From: Chloroflexota bacterium
GTDB lineage: Bacteria > Chloroflexota > Limnocylindria > Limnocylindrales > CSP1-4
DNA: 52,761 nucleotides
Assembly: GCA_003141245.1 (NCBI GenBank)
Contig: PLLE01000011.1
Location: 3,047 to 55,807 of the forward strand
Reading direction: 5' to 3'
A model generated the notes under the pieces. That model had not been told where the DNA came from, did no database searches, and saw nothing but the letters and a program-made list of their open reading frames with translations. Below are positions 34,400 to 42,340 of the stretch, one piece after another. Each line of letters starts with the position of its first letter. The first letter of the stretch is position 1. A program made the translations under genes and the position numbers.

Positions 34400-35116
34400 T
34401 CAGCGTCGGCGGGCCTGTTCGATGGCCTTCGCCGCGTCAGATACCCGCTGCGCAGCTCCCTCTGACTTGAAGAAGTCGGCGGGCAAGGTCACCCCGGTGG
34501 CGTGGTTCGGGCAGTAGCCGTTCGGAGTCCTCTTCAAATACTGCTGGTGGTATTCCTCGGCGAAGTAGAAGCCCGGGGCGGGGCGAATCTCAGTGGTGAT
34601 CGTGCCCAGGCCGGCGGCCGAGAGGCGGGCCTGGAAGGCATCGCGGGACGCCTCGGCCTCGCGCTGCTGCGCGTCGCCGTGGGCCAGGATTGCCGAGCGG
34701 TACTGCGTCCCGTGGTCGCCGCCCTGGCGCATCCCCTGCGTCGGGTTGTGCTCCTCCCAGAAGCGCTTTAGCAGCTCTCCGTATGAGATTCGCCTGGGGT
34801 CGAAGACGACACGGACGATCTCGATATGGCCGGTTCGGCCGGTGCAAACCTCCTCGTACGTCGGATTCGGGGTCGAACCGCCTGCATAGCCGACGGAGGT
34901 CGAGATGACGCCGGGGGTCTGCCAGAAGAGCCGTTCGGCGCCCCAGAAGCAGCCCATGCCGAACTCGGCGATTTCGCTGCCGTCCGGGTGGGGCGGTCGA
35001 AGGGCCGCACCGCTGACGGCGTGACGCTCGGGGACGGGCATTGCCCGCGCCCGACCGGGCAGGACTTCGTTGGGGGCGGGCAAACGCATCTTGTGGGGAT
35101 CGACGAGCCAGTGCAT
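34400..35116 (-). CDS. msrA: Peptide-methionine (S)-S-oxide reductase
   Basis: A ~238-residue repair enzyme for methionine-S-sulfoxide. The catalytic motif [11 protein letters not shown] is present with [21 protein letters not shown] and HNPTQ, and the C-terminal YCPNHATGV region. The 45 residues ahead of GCFWG make the N-terminus long; ATG 35116 is used, with 35089 as an alternative. Convergent with the exonuclease-BRCT gene and distant from msrB. Confidence 0.95.
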   Translation of the reverse strand: MHWLVDPHKMRLPAPNEVLPGRARAMPVPERHAVSGAALRPPHPDGSEIAEFGMGCFWGAERLFWQTPGVISTSVGYAGGSTPNPTYEEVCTGRTGHIEIVRVVFDPRRISYGELLKRFWEEHNPTQGMRQGGDHGTQYRSAILAHGDAQQREAEASRDAFQARLSAAGLGTITTEIRPAPGFYFAEEYHQQYLKRTPNGYCPNHATGVTLPADFFKSEGAAQRVSDAAKAIEQARRR

Positions 35117-35301
35117 GTAGGCCAGTCTACGCCGCCGTTCGGGGCCGGTCCGCTCTCCGCCCGGGCGGGCCGCAGGGCGAGCCCATAGCCGCCCAACACC
35201 GGGCCCAATCGCTCGTGTGTGCGCGCCAGCGAACGTGCGCTCGCGTATGTCCGCCCATCCCGACCGGCAGAGGCAGCGGCGTTCGGTACGATTACAGCAT
35301 C

Positions 35302-36543
35302 ATGCGACGATCGATCCTCTTCTTCGCACTGGCCGTGGCGCTCACGGCCGCGGCATGCGGCTCTTCGACGCCGACCGCGACCGCCACGCCGACGCCGACG
35401 CCGACCGCCACGCCGACCGCATCGCCGACCGCCGCGTCGACCGCGACCGCCGCCGAATCGAGGGCGCCCGCCTCTCCCCGGCCGACTTCGACTCCGCCCG
35501 CCAACGCCGATGCCGCCGGCATCGTCTGGCTCTGCAGGCCGGGCCTCGCCGACAGCCCTTGCACTGGCGATCTCAGCGCCACGATCATCGATTCCAAAGG
35601 GAAGGAGACGGTCATGCCGGCCCAGCCGGCAAAGGATCCGCCGATCGACTGCTTCTACGTCTACCCGACGGTCAGCCAGCAGATGAGGGTGAACGCCGAT
35701 CTGTCGATCGATCCCGAGGAAGTGAGCGTCGCGAGATACCAGGTCGCCCTCTTCTCGCAGGTGTGCCACGTCTACGCCCCGATCTATCCGCAGCTGACGG
35801 TAAACGCGAGCAGCTACGGCGGCATGTCCACGAACGGCATCCAGATCGCGTACGAAGGAGTCCGCGCGGCCTTCGCCGACTACATGGCCAACTACAACCA
35901 CGGCCGCGGCATCGTATTCATCGGCCACTCTCAGGGTGCGGAGCTGCTGACGGGGCTCATCCACAATGAGGTCGATGCCAAGCCCGTGGTCCGCAAGCAG
36001 CTCGTGTCGGCCTTCCTCATCGGCGGCAACGTGACCGTGCCGGTTGGCAAGACCGTCGGCGGCGACTTCGCGAACATCCCGGCCTGCGGGTCCGCTACGC
36101 AGACGGGTTGCGTGGTTGCCTATTCGAGCTTCGATGCGACTCCGCCTCCAGGCGCGGTGTTTGGACGCCCCTCGAGACTGTCGATGTTCTCGTTCGGCAC
36201 AGGGGCCCAGCAGGTTCTCTGCGTGAACCCGGCACTGCCCGGGGGAGGCACCGCTCCCCTGAAGACCTATTTCGAGACGGCGTACGTCGTCCGGCTCAGG
36301 ATGGCTCCCAGCCCGACGCCCACGACCCACTACGTCATGTACCCGGGCGAGCTGACCGGCGAATGCAAGACCGAGAACGGGGCGACCTGGCTGCAGATCA
36401 CGCGCTCGGGTTCCTCGGCGACGATGTATGTCCTGGTGCAGTCTGGCGGCTCGACCTGGGGTCTGCACTTACATGACATGAGCCTGACGATGGGCAACCT
36501 GATCGATCTGGTCCGGACCGAGACGGCCGCCTACCACGGCTGA
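35302..36543 (+). CDS. DUF3089 lipoprotein, alpha/beta hydrolase fold (copy 1)
   Basis: A 413-residue secreted protein: signal peptide MRRSILFFALAVALTAAAC with lipobox, a Thr/Pro/Ala linker to ~res 70, then the DUF3089 domain. Seen: WLCRPGLADSPCTGDL, PPIDCFYVYPTVS, FSQVCHVYAPIYPQLT, and FIGHSQGA with a Ser nucleophile in an alpha/beta-hydrolase elbow. Six or more paired Cys suggest disulfides. TACGAT lies about 10 nt before ATG 35302, so the transcript may have almost no leader. Tandem with a close paralogue; substrate unknown. Confidence 0.85.
   Translation: MRRSILFFALAVALTAAACGSSTPTATATPTPTPTATPTASPTAASTATAAESRAPASPRPTSTPPANADAAGIVWLCRPGLADSPCTGDLSATIIDSKGKETVMPAQPAKDPPIDCFYVYPTVSQQMRVNADLSIDPEEVSVARYQVALFSQVCHVYAPIYPQLTVNASSYGGMSTNGIQIAYEGVRAAFADYMANYNHGRGIVFIGHSQGAELLTGLIHNEVDAKPVVRKQLVSAFLIGGNVTVPVGKTVGGDFANIPACGSATQTGCVVAYSSFDATPPPGAVFGRPSRLSMFSFGTGAQQVLCVNPALPGGGTAPLKTYFETAYVVRLRMAPSPTPTTHYVMYPGELTGECKTENGATWLQITRSGSSATMYVLVQSGGSTWGLHLHDMSLTMGNLIDLVRTETAAYHG
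35367..35450 (+). repeat. Simple GACGCC/GACCGC hexanucleotide-like tract
   Basis: Repeats of GACGCC, GACCGC and close variants code the Thr-Pro-Thr-Ala lipoprotein linker; slippage here would change linker length in frame. Confidence 0.8.
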
Positions 36544-36611
36544 GTGCACCGGCAGGTAGGCCCGAGCGCCTCAGGTTGGACAGAATGGGGGCGCGGCGTG
36601 ACCATGCCCGA

Positions 36612-37844
36612 ATGCAGAGAACCGCTCTCCGACTCCCTCTCGCGCTCGCCGTCATCCTGACAGTCGCCGCATGTGGCGGCACTGCCAACCCCTCCAACAT
36701 GCCGCCCACCCCGACTGCAATCCCGACTGCGACCCTCGCCGGGACCGGCGCCGCGGTGGCGTCCGCCACTACCGCGACACCATCCATCCCCGCCGACACC
36801 GTGTGGCTGTGCCGGCCGGGCCTGACGAACAACCCCTGTACTGGCGATCTGAGCGCCACCGCCATCGAGGCCGACGGCTCGACCAGCCTCGAGACGGCCG
36901 TGCCGGCGACCGATCCGCCGATCGACTGCTTCTACGTCTATCCGACCGTCAGTCGCCAGACCGGTACGAACGCGACCCTGAAGATCGACCCGGAGGAGCG
37001 CGCGGTCGCCGTCGCCCAGGCGGCGCGGTTCTCGCAGGTCTGCAACGTCTACGCCCCGATGTACCCGCAGCTGACCGCGGCCGCGATCGCCACGCCGGAG
37101 AGCATCAGCTTCGCGGCTGCCGTGATTGCCTACCAGGGCGTCCGGTCGGCCTTCCTCGACTACATGGCCAACTACAACCACGGCCGGGGCATCGCTTTCA
37201 TCGGCCATTCGCAGGGCGCGTTCATGCTCACGGCGCTGCTGAAGGCCGAGGTCGACCCCAGGCCCGAAACCCGCCGGCTGCTGGTCTCCGCGTTGCTTCT
37301 GGGCGGCAACGTGACGGTGCCGATCGGCCAGACCGTCGGCGGCGACTTCGCCAACATTCCAGCCTGCGGATCCACGACGCAGATCGGGTGCGTCGTCGCC
37401 TACTCGAGCTTCGCGACGAATCCGCCGCCGGACGCGGTGTTCGGCCGCGTGAATTCGGTTCTGAATCCCTTCGGCCGCGATACGTCCGGGTCGCTGCAGG
37501 TTCTGTGTGTGAACCCGGCGGCGCCGGCTGGCGGCAGCGCCGTCCTGACCCCTTACCTGCCGACGCAGGGGCTCTCGGCCCTGCTCGGCGCGAACACGCC
37601 GACCCCGCCGCCCTCCGTGAAGACGCCGTACGTGACCTACCCGGGCGAGTTCTCCGCCCACTGCCAGACGTCCGGCGGGGCCACCTGGCTTCAGGTCGAC
37701 AGGACGACAAGCCCGACCGACCATCGACCCGGCGTCTCGAGCGTCGGCGGCGCGCGCTGGGGCCTCCACGTGGTCGACGTCAACATCGCCCTCGGCAACC
37801 TGGTCGACCTGCTCCGATCTGAGGTGACCGCCTACCACGGCTGA
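36612..37844 (+). CDS. DUF3089 lipoprotein, alpha/beta hydrolase fold (copy 2)
   Basis: A 410-residue paralogue of the preceding gene, 68 nt downstream: signal peptide LALAVILTVAAC, shorter linker, then WLCRPGLTNNPCTGDL, PPIDCFYVYPTVS, YMANYNHGRGIAFIGHSQGA, and the same C-terminal Cys pairs. Similarity runs through the whole mature domain, with an insert of about 15 residues (LPTQGLSALLGANTP) near the C-terminus. Likely a local duplication with diverged specificity. Confidence 0.85.
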   Translation: MQRTALRLPLALAVILTVAACGGTANPSNMPPTPTAIPTATLAGTGAAVASATTATPSIPADTVWLCRPGLTNNPCTGDLSATAIEADGSTSLETAVPATDPPIDCFYVYPTVSRQTGTNATLKIDPEERAVAVAQAARFSQVCNVYAPMYPQLTAAAIATPESISFAAAVIAYQGVRSAFLDYMANYNHGRGIAFIGHSQGAFMLTALLKAEVDPRPETRRLLVSALLLGGNVTVPIGQTVGGDFANIPACGSTTQIGCVVAYSSFATNPPPDAVFGRVNSVLNPFGRDTSGSLQVLCVNPAAPAGGSAVLTPYLPTQGLSALLGANTPTPPPSVKTPYVTYPGEFSAHCQTSGGATWLQVDRTTSPTDHRPGVSSVGGARWGLHVVDVNIALGNLVDLLRSEVTAYHG

Positions 37845-38016
37845 CCACATCCGAAGGGTGCGGCGTCGCGCACGGAGCCTGCGCCGCAACCCAGCTCACG
37901 CAGTCGCGTCCACGGAGCCGCACGGTGTGGCGGTGGACCTGGAGGCGCATCATCTGTGTACCGAGATGCGCGGCGTCCGCGACTGACTGGATCACGAGAG
38001 GAGTGGCGAAGCGGAC

Positions 38017-38895
38017 ATGACGAGTCGAAGCGAGGGACTGCCGCTGGAACCGCTATGGCAGGCGCCGGAGACCGTGGCCACGGACGGCGTCGAGGCCCGC
38101 GGCGGGCTCATGCCGCCGGCCCTCGCCGAGCGCTTTCCCGGCGACCTGGCCGTCGGCCTCGTCCCGGAGCGTCCAACCGTGATCGCCAACTTCGTCTCGA
38201 GCGTGGACGGAGTGGTGGCGCTGGGCCCGAGCGAGCCGGCTGCCGGAGGCGGGGAGATCAGCGGCTTCTCCGAGTCGGACAGATTCATGATGGCTCTGCT
38301 GCGCGGGATCGCGGACGTGGTGATCGTCGGCGCCGGAACGGTGCGGGTCGGCAGCCGCCATGAGTGGACCCCGCGCCGCGTCCAGCCGGCCCTGGCCGAG
38401 GCCTTCGCCGCGTGGCGCGAGGAACTAGGGCTCTCGGCCCAGCCCACCACGATCGTCGTGACCGCCAGCGGCAACCTGGATCCCGCGCACCCGGGCCTCT
38501 CCGCCTCGGACGTGCCGGTCATCGTGGCCACGACCCCGGCCGGAGCGGCGCGACTGAACTCGCGGCCGCTGCCGGCGAACATGAAGGTGGAGGCGATCAG
38601 CTGCGGCGATCGGGTCCCGGCCGGTGCGATCCTGGAGCTGGCCCAGCGCACCGGCGCGCGGCTGGCCCTGTGCGAGGGCGGCCCGCATCTCTTCGGCGAG
38701 TTGCTGGCGGCCCGCCTCGTCGACGAGCTGTTCCTGACCCTCGCCCCGCAGGTTATCGGCCGCGATGCGAATCTCCACCGCCTGGCCCTGGTCGAGGGAA
38801 CGAGCTTCGGCGAGGGGCGGGGCCGCTGGTCGAAGCTCACGGCCGTCCGCCGTGCCGGCGACGACCTCTTCCTTCGGTACCGCTTCGAGCCGTAG
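38017..38895 (+). CDS. RibD C-terminal/dihydrofolate reductase-like pyrimidine reductase
   Basis: A 292-residue protein of the RibD_C family: PTVIANFVSSVDGVVAL (substrate/NADPH loop), DVVIVGAGTVRVG, and LCEGGPHLFGELLAARLVDELFLTLAPQVIG. Riboflavin-pathway reductases share this fold, but many stand-alone members have unknown substrates, and no other rib gene is near. ATG 38017 without a strong ribosome binding site. NADPH-dependent reduction is the family expectation. Confidence 0.86.
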   Translation: MTSRSEGLPLEPLWQAPETVATDGVEARGGLMPPALAERFPGDLAVGLVPERPTVIANFVSSVDGVVALGPSEPAAGGGEISGFSESDRFMMALLRGIADVVIVGAGTVRVGSRHEWTPRRVQPALAEAFAAWREELGLSAQPTTIVVTASGNLDPAHPGLSASDVPVIVATTPAGAARLNSRPLPANMKVEAISCGDRVPAGAILELAQRTGARLALCEGGPHLFGELLAARLVDELFLTLAPQVIGRDANLHRLALVEGTSFGEGRGRWSKLTAVRRAGDDLFLRYRFEP

Positions 38896-39008
38896 CCGGA
38901 CTGCAGCCGCGCGGCGGGCGCCCGGCATCGGCCACCCGCCCGCCCTCGAGTGACAACAGCGCAGTCGCTTTGGGTCCTTCGGACCGCGGCCGGCATTCGC
39001 AGGTCGCC

Positions 39009-39014
39009 TAGAAT
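39009..39014 (+). promoter_or_regulatory. Candidate -10 box of the phosphofructokinase gene
   Basis: TAGAAT lies ~100 nt before the start and ~30 nt before the repeated hairpins. No -35 match at 16-18 nt, so this is weak. Confidence 0.25.
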
Positions 39015-39040
39015 GGGCCGGCAAATCGGACGGGTCCATC

Positions 39041-39100
39041 GCGGCCAATGCCGGCCGCTCCAGAACGTTCGCGGCCGGCACCGGCCGCGCCTGAACATCC
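39041..39100 (+). promoter_or_regulatory. Tandem 30-bp leader repeat able to form exclusive hairpins
   Basis: Two 30-bp copies (39041-39070, 39071-39100) share 22 of 30 bases. Each begins GCGGCC and has GGCCGC inside, giving four segments: 1 (39041-39046), 2 (39053-39058), 3 (39071-39076) and 4 (39083-39088). 1:2 and 3:4 can pair, or 2:3 instead as the 9-bp stem GCCGGCCGC/GCGGCCGGC. That is the geometry of an attenuator, just ahead of the ribosome binding site GGAAGG. The alternative is that the repeat is coding from an in-frame ATG at 39048. Confidence 0.45.
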
Positions 39101-39113
39101 ATGGAAGGCACGA

Positions 39114-40304
39114 ATGAGTCGAACCCCGCGCATCGGCATCCTCACCGGAGGCGGCGACGTCCCCGGCCTGAACGTCGTGATCAAGAGCGTCGTCTATCGC
39201 GCTACCGAGCTTGGCTACGAGGTCTTCGGCATCCGGCGCGGCTGGGAAGGTCTGACCCACATGAAGCCGGGTCCCGGGCTGGACGAGAACTACATCGTCC
39301 CGCTCGACCGCAACAACACCCGCGCGATCGACCGCACCGGCGGCACGTGGCTCCACACGTCACGCACGAACGCCCGCAAGATGCAGGCCGGCAAGCTGCC
39401 GGCGCACATCGCGCCAGATCGCCTGAAGCAGCTCGAGGTCAAGGAGGGCGTCTACAACTTCACGCCCATCGTCCTCGAGAACATCGAACGCCTCGGTCTG
39501 GACTACCTGGTCCCGATCGGCGGCGACGACACCCTGAGCTTCAGCCAGGTTCTGGCCGACAACGGCGTCAAGCTGATCGCCGTCCCCAAGACGATGGACA
39601 ACGACGTCCAGGGGACCGAGTACTGCATCGGCTTCTCGACCGCGATCACCCGGGCCAAGGACGCGATCAACCGCCAGCGGACCACCCTCGGCTCGCACGA
39701 GCGGATCGGGGTCTTCCGCATCTTCGGCCGCGACGCGGGCTTCACCGCCCTGTACACGGCCTACGTCACCTCTGCCCGCTGCCTTATCCCCGAGTACAGG
39801 TTCGACCTCGATCACCTGGTCGAGCTGCTCGTCGAGGACAAGCGCGACAACCCGAGCAAGTACTCCTTCGCCATCGCCGCAGAAGGTGCGGTCTGGCAGG
39901 GCGGCGAGATCGCCGAGTACGGCCCGGCCGATTCCTTCGGGCACAAGCACAAGGCCAACATCGCCGAGGTCCTCGCCTCGGAGATCCAGAGCCGCTCCGG
40001 CCAGGAGACGCTCGCCAGCGAGCTCACCTACGACCTCCGTTCGGGCGACCCGGACGCGGTCGACTCGATGGTCGGCATCACCTTCGCCAACGTGGCCATG
40101 AATCTGATCGCCGAGGGCGCGAGCGGCCGCATGGTCGCGATCCGCGGCGGCAAGTACAGCCACTCCCCGCTTCCGGACCCGAACCAGGGCCCGCGCTCGA
40201 TCGACATCCCCACGATGTACAACACCGATCGCTATCGCCCGATCTACACCAACCGCGAGGGGCTGCCGCTCTTCCTCGGGATACCGGTTCCCGAGGAGGA
40301 CTAG
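39114..40304 (+). CDS. pfp: 6-phosphofructokinase, probably pyrophosphate-dependent
   Basis: A 396-residue glycolytic enzyme phosphorylating fructose 6-phosphate. Seen: GILTGGGDVPGLN (phosphate loop), IGGDDT (res ~135-140), PKTMDND (159-165), and RIFGRDAGFTA with the following substrate-binding segment. In ATP enzymes the second Asp of GGDD is Gly and the Lys of PKT is usually Gly. Asp139 together with Lys159 is the pattern of PPi-dependent enzymes, which act reversibly. ATG 39114 has GGAAGG before it. Upstream lies a repeated hairpin region that may regulate it. Confidence 0.9.
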   Translation: MSRTPRIGILTGGGDVPGLNVVIKSVVYRATELGYEVFGIRRGWEGLTHMKPGPGLDENYIVPLDRNNTRAIDRTGGTWLHTSRTNARKMQAGKLPAHIAPDRLKQLEVKEGVYNFTPIVLENIERLGLDYLVPIGGDDTLSFSQVLADNGVKLIAVPKTMDNDVQGTEYCIGFSTAITRAKDAINRQRTTLGSHERIGVFRIFGRDAGFTALYTAYVTSARCLIPEYRFDLDHLVELLVEDKRDNPSKYSFAIAAEGAVWQGGEIAEYGPADSFGHKHKANIAEVLASEIQSRSGQETLASELTYDLRSGDPDAVDSMVGITFANVAMNLIAEGASGRMVAIRGGKYSHSPLPDPNQGPRSIDIPTMYNTDRYRPIYTNREGLPLFLGIPVPEED

Positions 40305-40358
40305 CCGTATTCCGGTGAGCCGTCGACGGGCCCACGTTTGACAACATGGGCCGCGGCA

Positions 40359-41636
40359 ATGCACGGTTCGCACGTGACGACTATCCCCTCTCCAACTGCG
40401 CCTCTCAACGGCCATGATCTTCTCCGCGCTCTCGAGCTACCCATAGAAGGTCCAATCCTGTGGGGGCGGCCCGTGGCCTCGAACGGGCCCGGCGTCTTCA
40501 TCGTGGAACTGCCCGCCCCGCAGCCCAGGGTCTCCATCGATCCGATCGCGGTCCGCGAATGGCTCGAGCGCGCGCCGGACCTGCGCCTCGACGGCAAGCG
40601 CCCGACCGTGGCCGAGCTGCAGACGCGCCTGGCCTCGTTCTGGCTGCCCAACCAGGTGATCCTGTACATCGGCTCGAGTCAGAAGTCCGTCGGTGCGCGC
40701 CTCTCCGGCATATACAAGACGCCGCTCGGCGAGCGGCGTCCGCAGTCGGCCGGGTACTGGCTCAAGACGCTCCACCACCTCAATCGTACCCGGATCTGGT
40801 GGTCGCCCACGGCGGAAGGCGAACTCTGGGAAGACGCTCTGATCGACCGCTTCGTCAAGTCCGCCGGAACGCTGCCTTACGCCCTCCTGGCCACTCCCTC
40901 CGGCGAGCACCGAAGCCACGGCCTCACCGCACCGCTGCATGACGAATATGAAGGCAGGGCGCCGGCGAAGCCGACGCACGTGACGGTTCTCCCTGATGGG
41001 CCGGAGGAGGTCCCGCCGGCCCGCGGCGCCTCCCGCCCGACCGCCGCGCGCAGGGCGGCGGCAGCGAAGCCCGGCTCGGTTCGGACGACGACCGCTCGCA
41101 AGCCGACCGTCCTCAAGCCCGAACCGGCGCCGCGCGTCCGAAGACCGTCCATGCCGCCAATAGGCATTGCCATCGCTCCGACCCACCTCACGGCCGACGG
41201 CCTGACCAACCTCCGCGCGGAGCTGGAGGAGCTGACGACGCGCCGCCGCCCGGAGGTCGTCGCTCGCATCAAGGCCGCTCGCGAGCTCGGCGACCTGAGC
41301 GAGAACGCCGACTACGACGCCGCCCGCAAGGAGCAGTCGTTCCTCGAAGGCCGCGTCCAGCAGCTCGAACAGATGATCAGGTACGCCGTGATCATCGAGA
41401 CGGCCAGCGAAGGCGGCAGCGTGGTAGTCCTCGGATCGACGGTCGTCGTCGAGACCGATCGCCACGGCGAGGAGACCTTCACGATCGTGGGCTCGGCCGA
41501 GGCCGACGCCATGGCCGGCAAGATCAGCTTCACGTCACCGATCGGGCGCGCTCTCATCGGCCGAAGGGCCGGCGAGAAGATCCGGGTCGAGATTCCGGCA
41601 GGCTCGATGGACTTCCGGGTGATCGAGGTCCGCTAG
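40359..41636 (+). CDS. Fusion of a GIY-YIG nuclease-like domain to GreA
   Basis: A 425-residue two-part protein. The N-terminal ~215 residues contain VILYIGSS (Tyr103-Gly105), then RLSGIYKTPLGERR and GELWEDALIDRF (Glu155/Glu158), a plausible GIY-YIG nuclease layout with the first motif reduced to LYIG. A basic Ala/Thr/Pro/Lys linker (~220-270) joins a complete GreA: coiled coil with ARELGDLSENADYDAARKEQ, whose acidic tip (Asp, Glu) stimulates RNA cleavage by stalled RNA polymerase, and the C-terminal FKBP-like domain (TFTIVGSAEADAMAGKISFTSPIGRALIG). The start is uncertain (ATG 40359, TTG 40338 or GTG 40374). Its stop shares bases with the facing gene's stop. Confidence 0.85.
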   Translation: MHGSHVTTIPSPTAPLNGHDLLRALELPIEGPILWGRPVASNGPGVFIVELPAPQPRVSIDPIAVREWLERAPDLRLDGKRPTVAELQTRLASFWLPNQVILYIGSSQKSVGARLSGIYKTPLGERRPQSAGYWLKTLHHLNRTRIWWSPTAEGELWEDALIDRFVKSAGTLPYALLATPSGEHRSHGLTAPLHDEYEGRAPAKPTHVTVLPDGPEEVPPARGASRPTAARRAAAAKPGSVRTTTARKPTVLKPEPAPRVRRPSMPPIGIAIAPTHLTADGLTNLRAELEELTTRRRPEVVARIKAARELGDLSENADYDAARKEQSFLEGRVQQLEQMIRYAVIIETASEGGSVVVLGSTVVVETDRHGEETFTIVGSAEADAMAGKISFTSPIGRALIGRRAGEKIRVEIPAGSMDFRVIEVR

Positions 41637-42286
41637 AGGCTCGGACCCACCGGGCCCTGCGGCGCCGGAGGAACGGACCTGCCGTCATGCCACGCGTCGG
41701 AGGGCGCGGGTCGGTCGTTGCCCGAGCGTGGCCGCGGCATGACGTTGAGCAGGATGATGATCGCGCCCAGCGCGACCGCCAGGAACGGCATTGCTTGGCG
41801 CATCGTCGGCGTCGAGCCGGTGTCGTCGATCCTGATGACGTTCTCAAAGAAGAGCCCGAAGCCGACGAACAGGCCGAGGCCCACGGCGCCCGTCCGCAGA
41901 CCCGCATCCACCAGATCGAGCTGCCGGTGCAGGAGTCCGAACAGGAACAGCGATACGCCAACCGACCCCGGCGCGACCAGCGCCCAGGCGTAGGCCCAGC
42001 TGGCATACGTATCGGTCGAGTTCTGGAAGGCGAGGATCAGCCCAACTGCAGTCACGATCCCGCCAGGGATGGCCAGACCCAGCCCGGCTTCGCCCGGGAT
42101 CGCCAGGCCCAGCACCAGGAGAACCAGGCCCGGCACGATCACGAAGACCGGCCAGCCGTATCGATCCCAGTCGACGTTGAATTGCTCGCTGGCCAGGAAG
42201 AGACCCCCCAGGACGATCAGCAACACGCCCAGGACGAGCATGCCGTGCTCCCCGCCGCGATCCCGATCGTCCCACCAGTCACTCAT
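41633..42286 (-). CDS. Integral membrane protein, unknown
   Basis: A 217-residue protein with an acidic-aromatic N-terminus (SDWWDDRDR) and about six membrane helices: ~15-32, ~45-62, ~66-85, ~95-117, ~130-150, ~165-182, then a Pro/Gly/Arg tail. LVLGVLLIVLGGLFLASEQF is reminiscent of LiaF/PspC-like DUF5668 helices. ATG 42286 follows GAGG at 8 nt. The stop overlaps that of the GreA fusion by 3 nt. Confidence 0.75.
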   Translation of the reverse strand: MSDWWDDRDRGGEHGMLVLGVLLIVLGGLFLASEQFNVDWDRYGWPVFVIVPGLVLLVLGLAIPGEAGLGLAIPGGIVTAVGLILAFQNSTDTYASWAYAWALVAPGSVGVSLFLFGLLHRQLDLVDAGLRTGAVGLGLFVGFGLFFENVIRIDDTGSTPTMRQAMPFLAVALGAIIILLNVMPRPRSGNDRPAPSDAWHDGRSVPPAPQGPVGPSL

Positions 42287-42340
42287 CGCAATACCTCGCT
42301 TGACCCTGCCACCGGCCCAGTCTAGCGATCCAGCCCTCCG

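Noticed and set aside
34768-36468. A 566-codon minus-strand open frame under msrA and the DUF3089 gene
   Set aside because: Low-complexity Arg/Gly/Asp composition opposite a gene with a signal peptide and family motifs.
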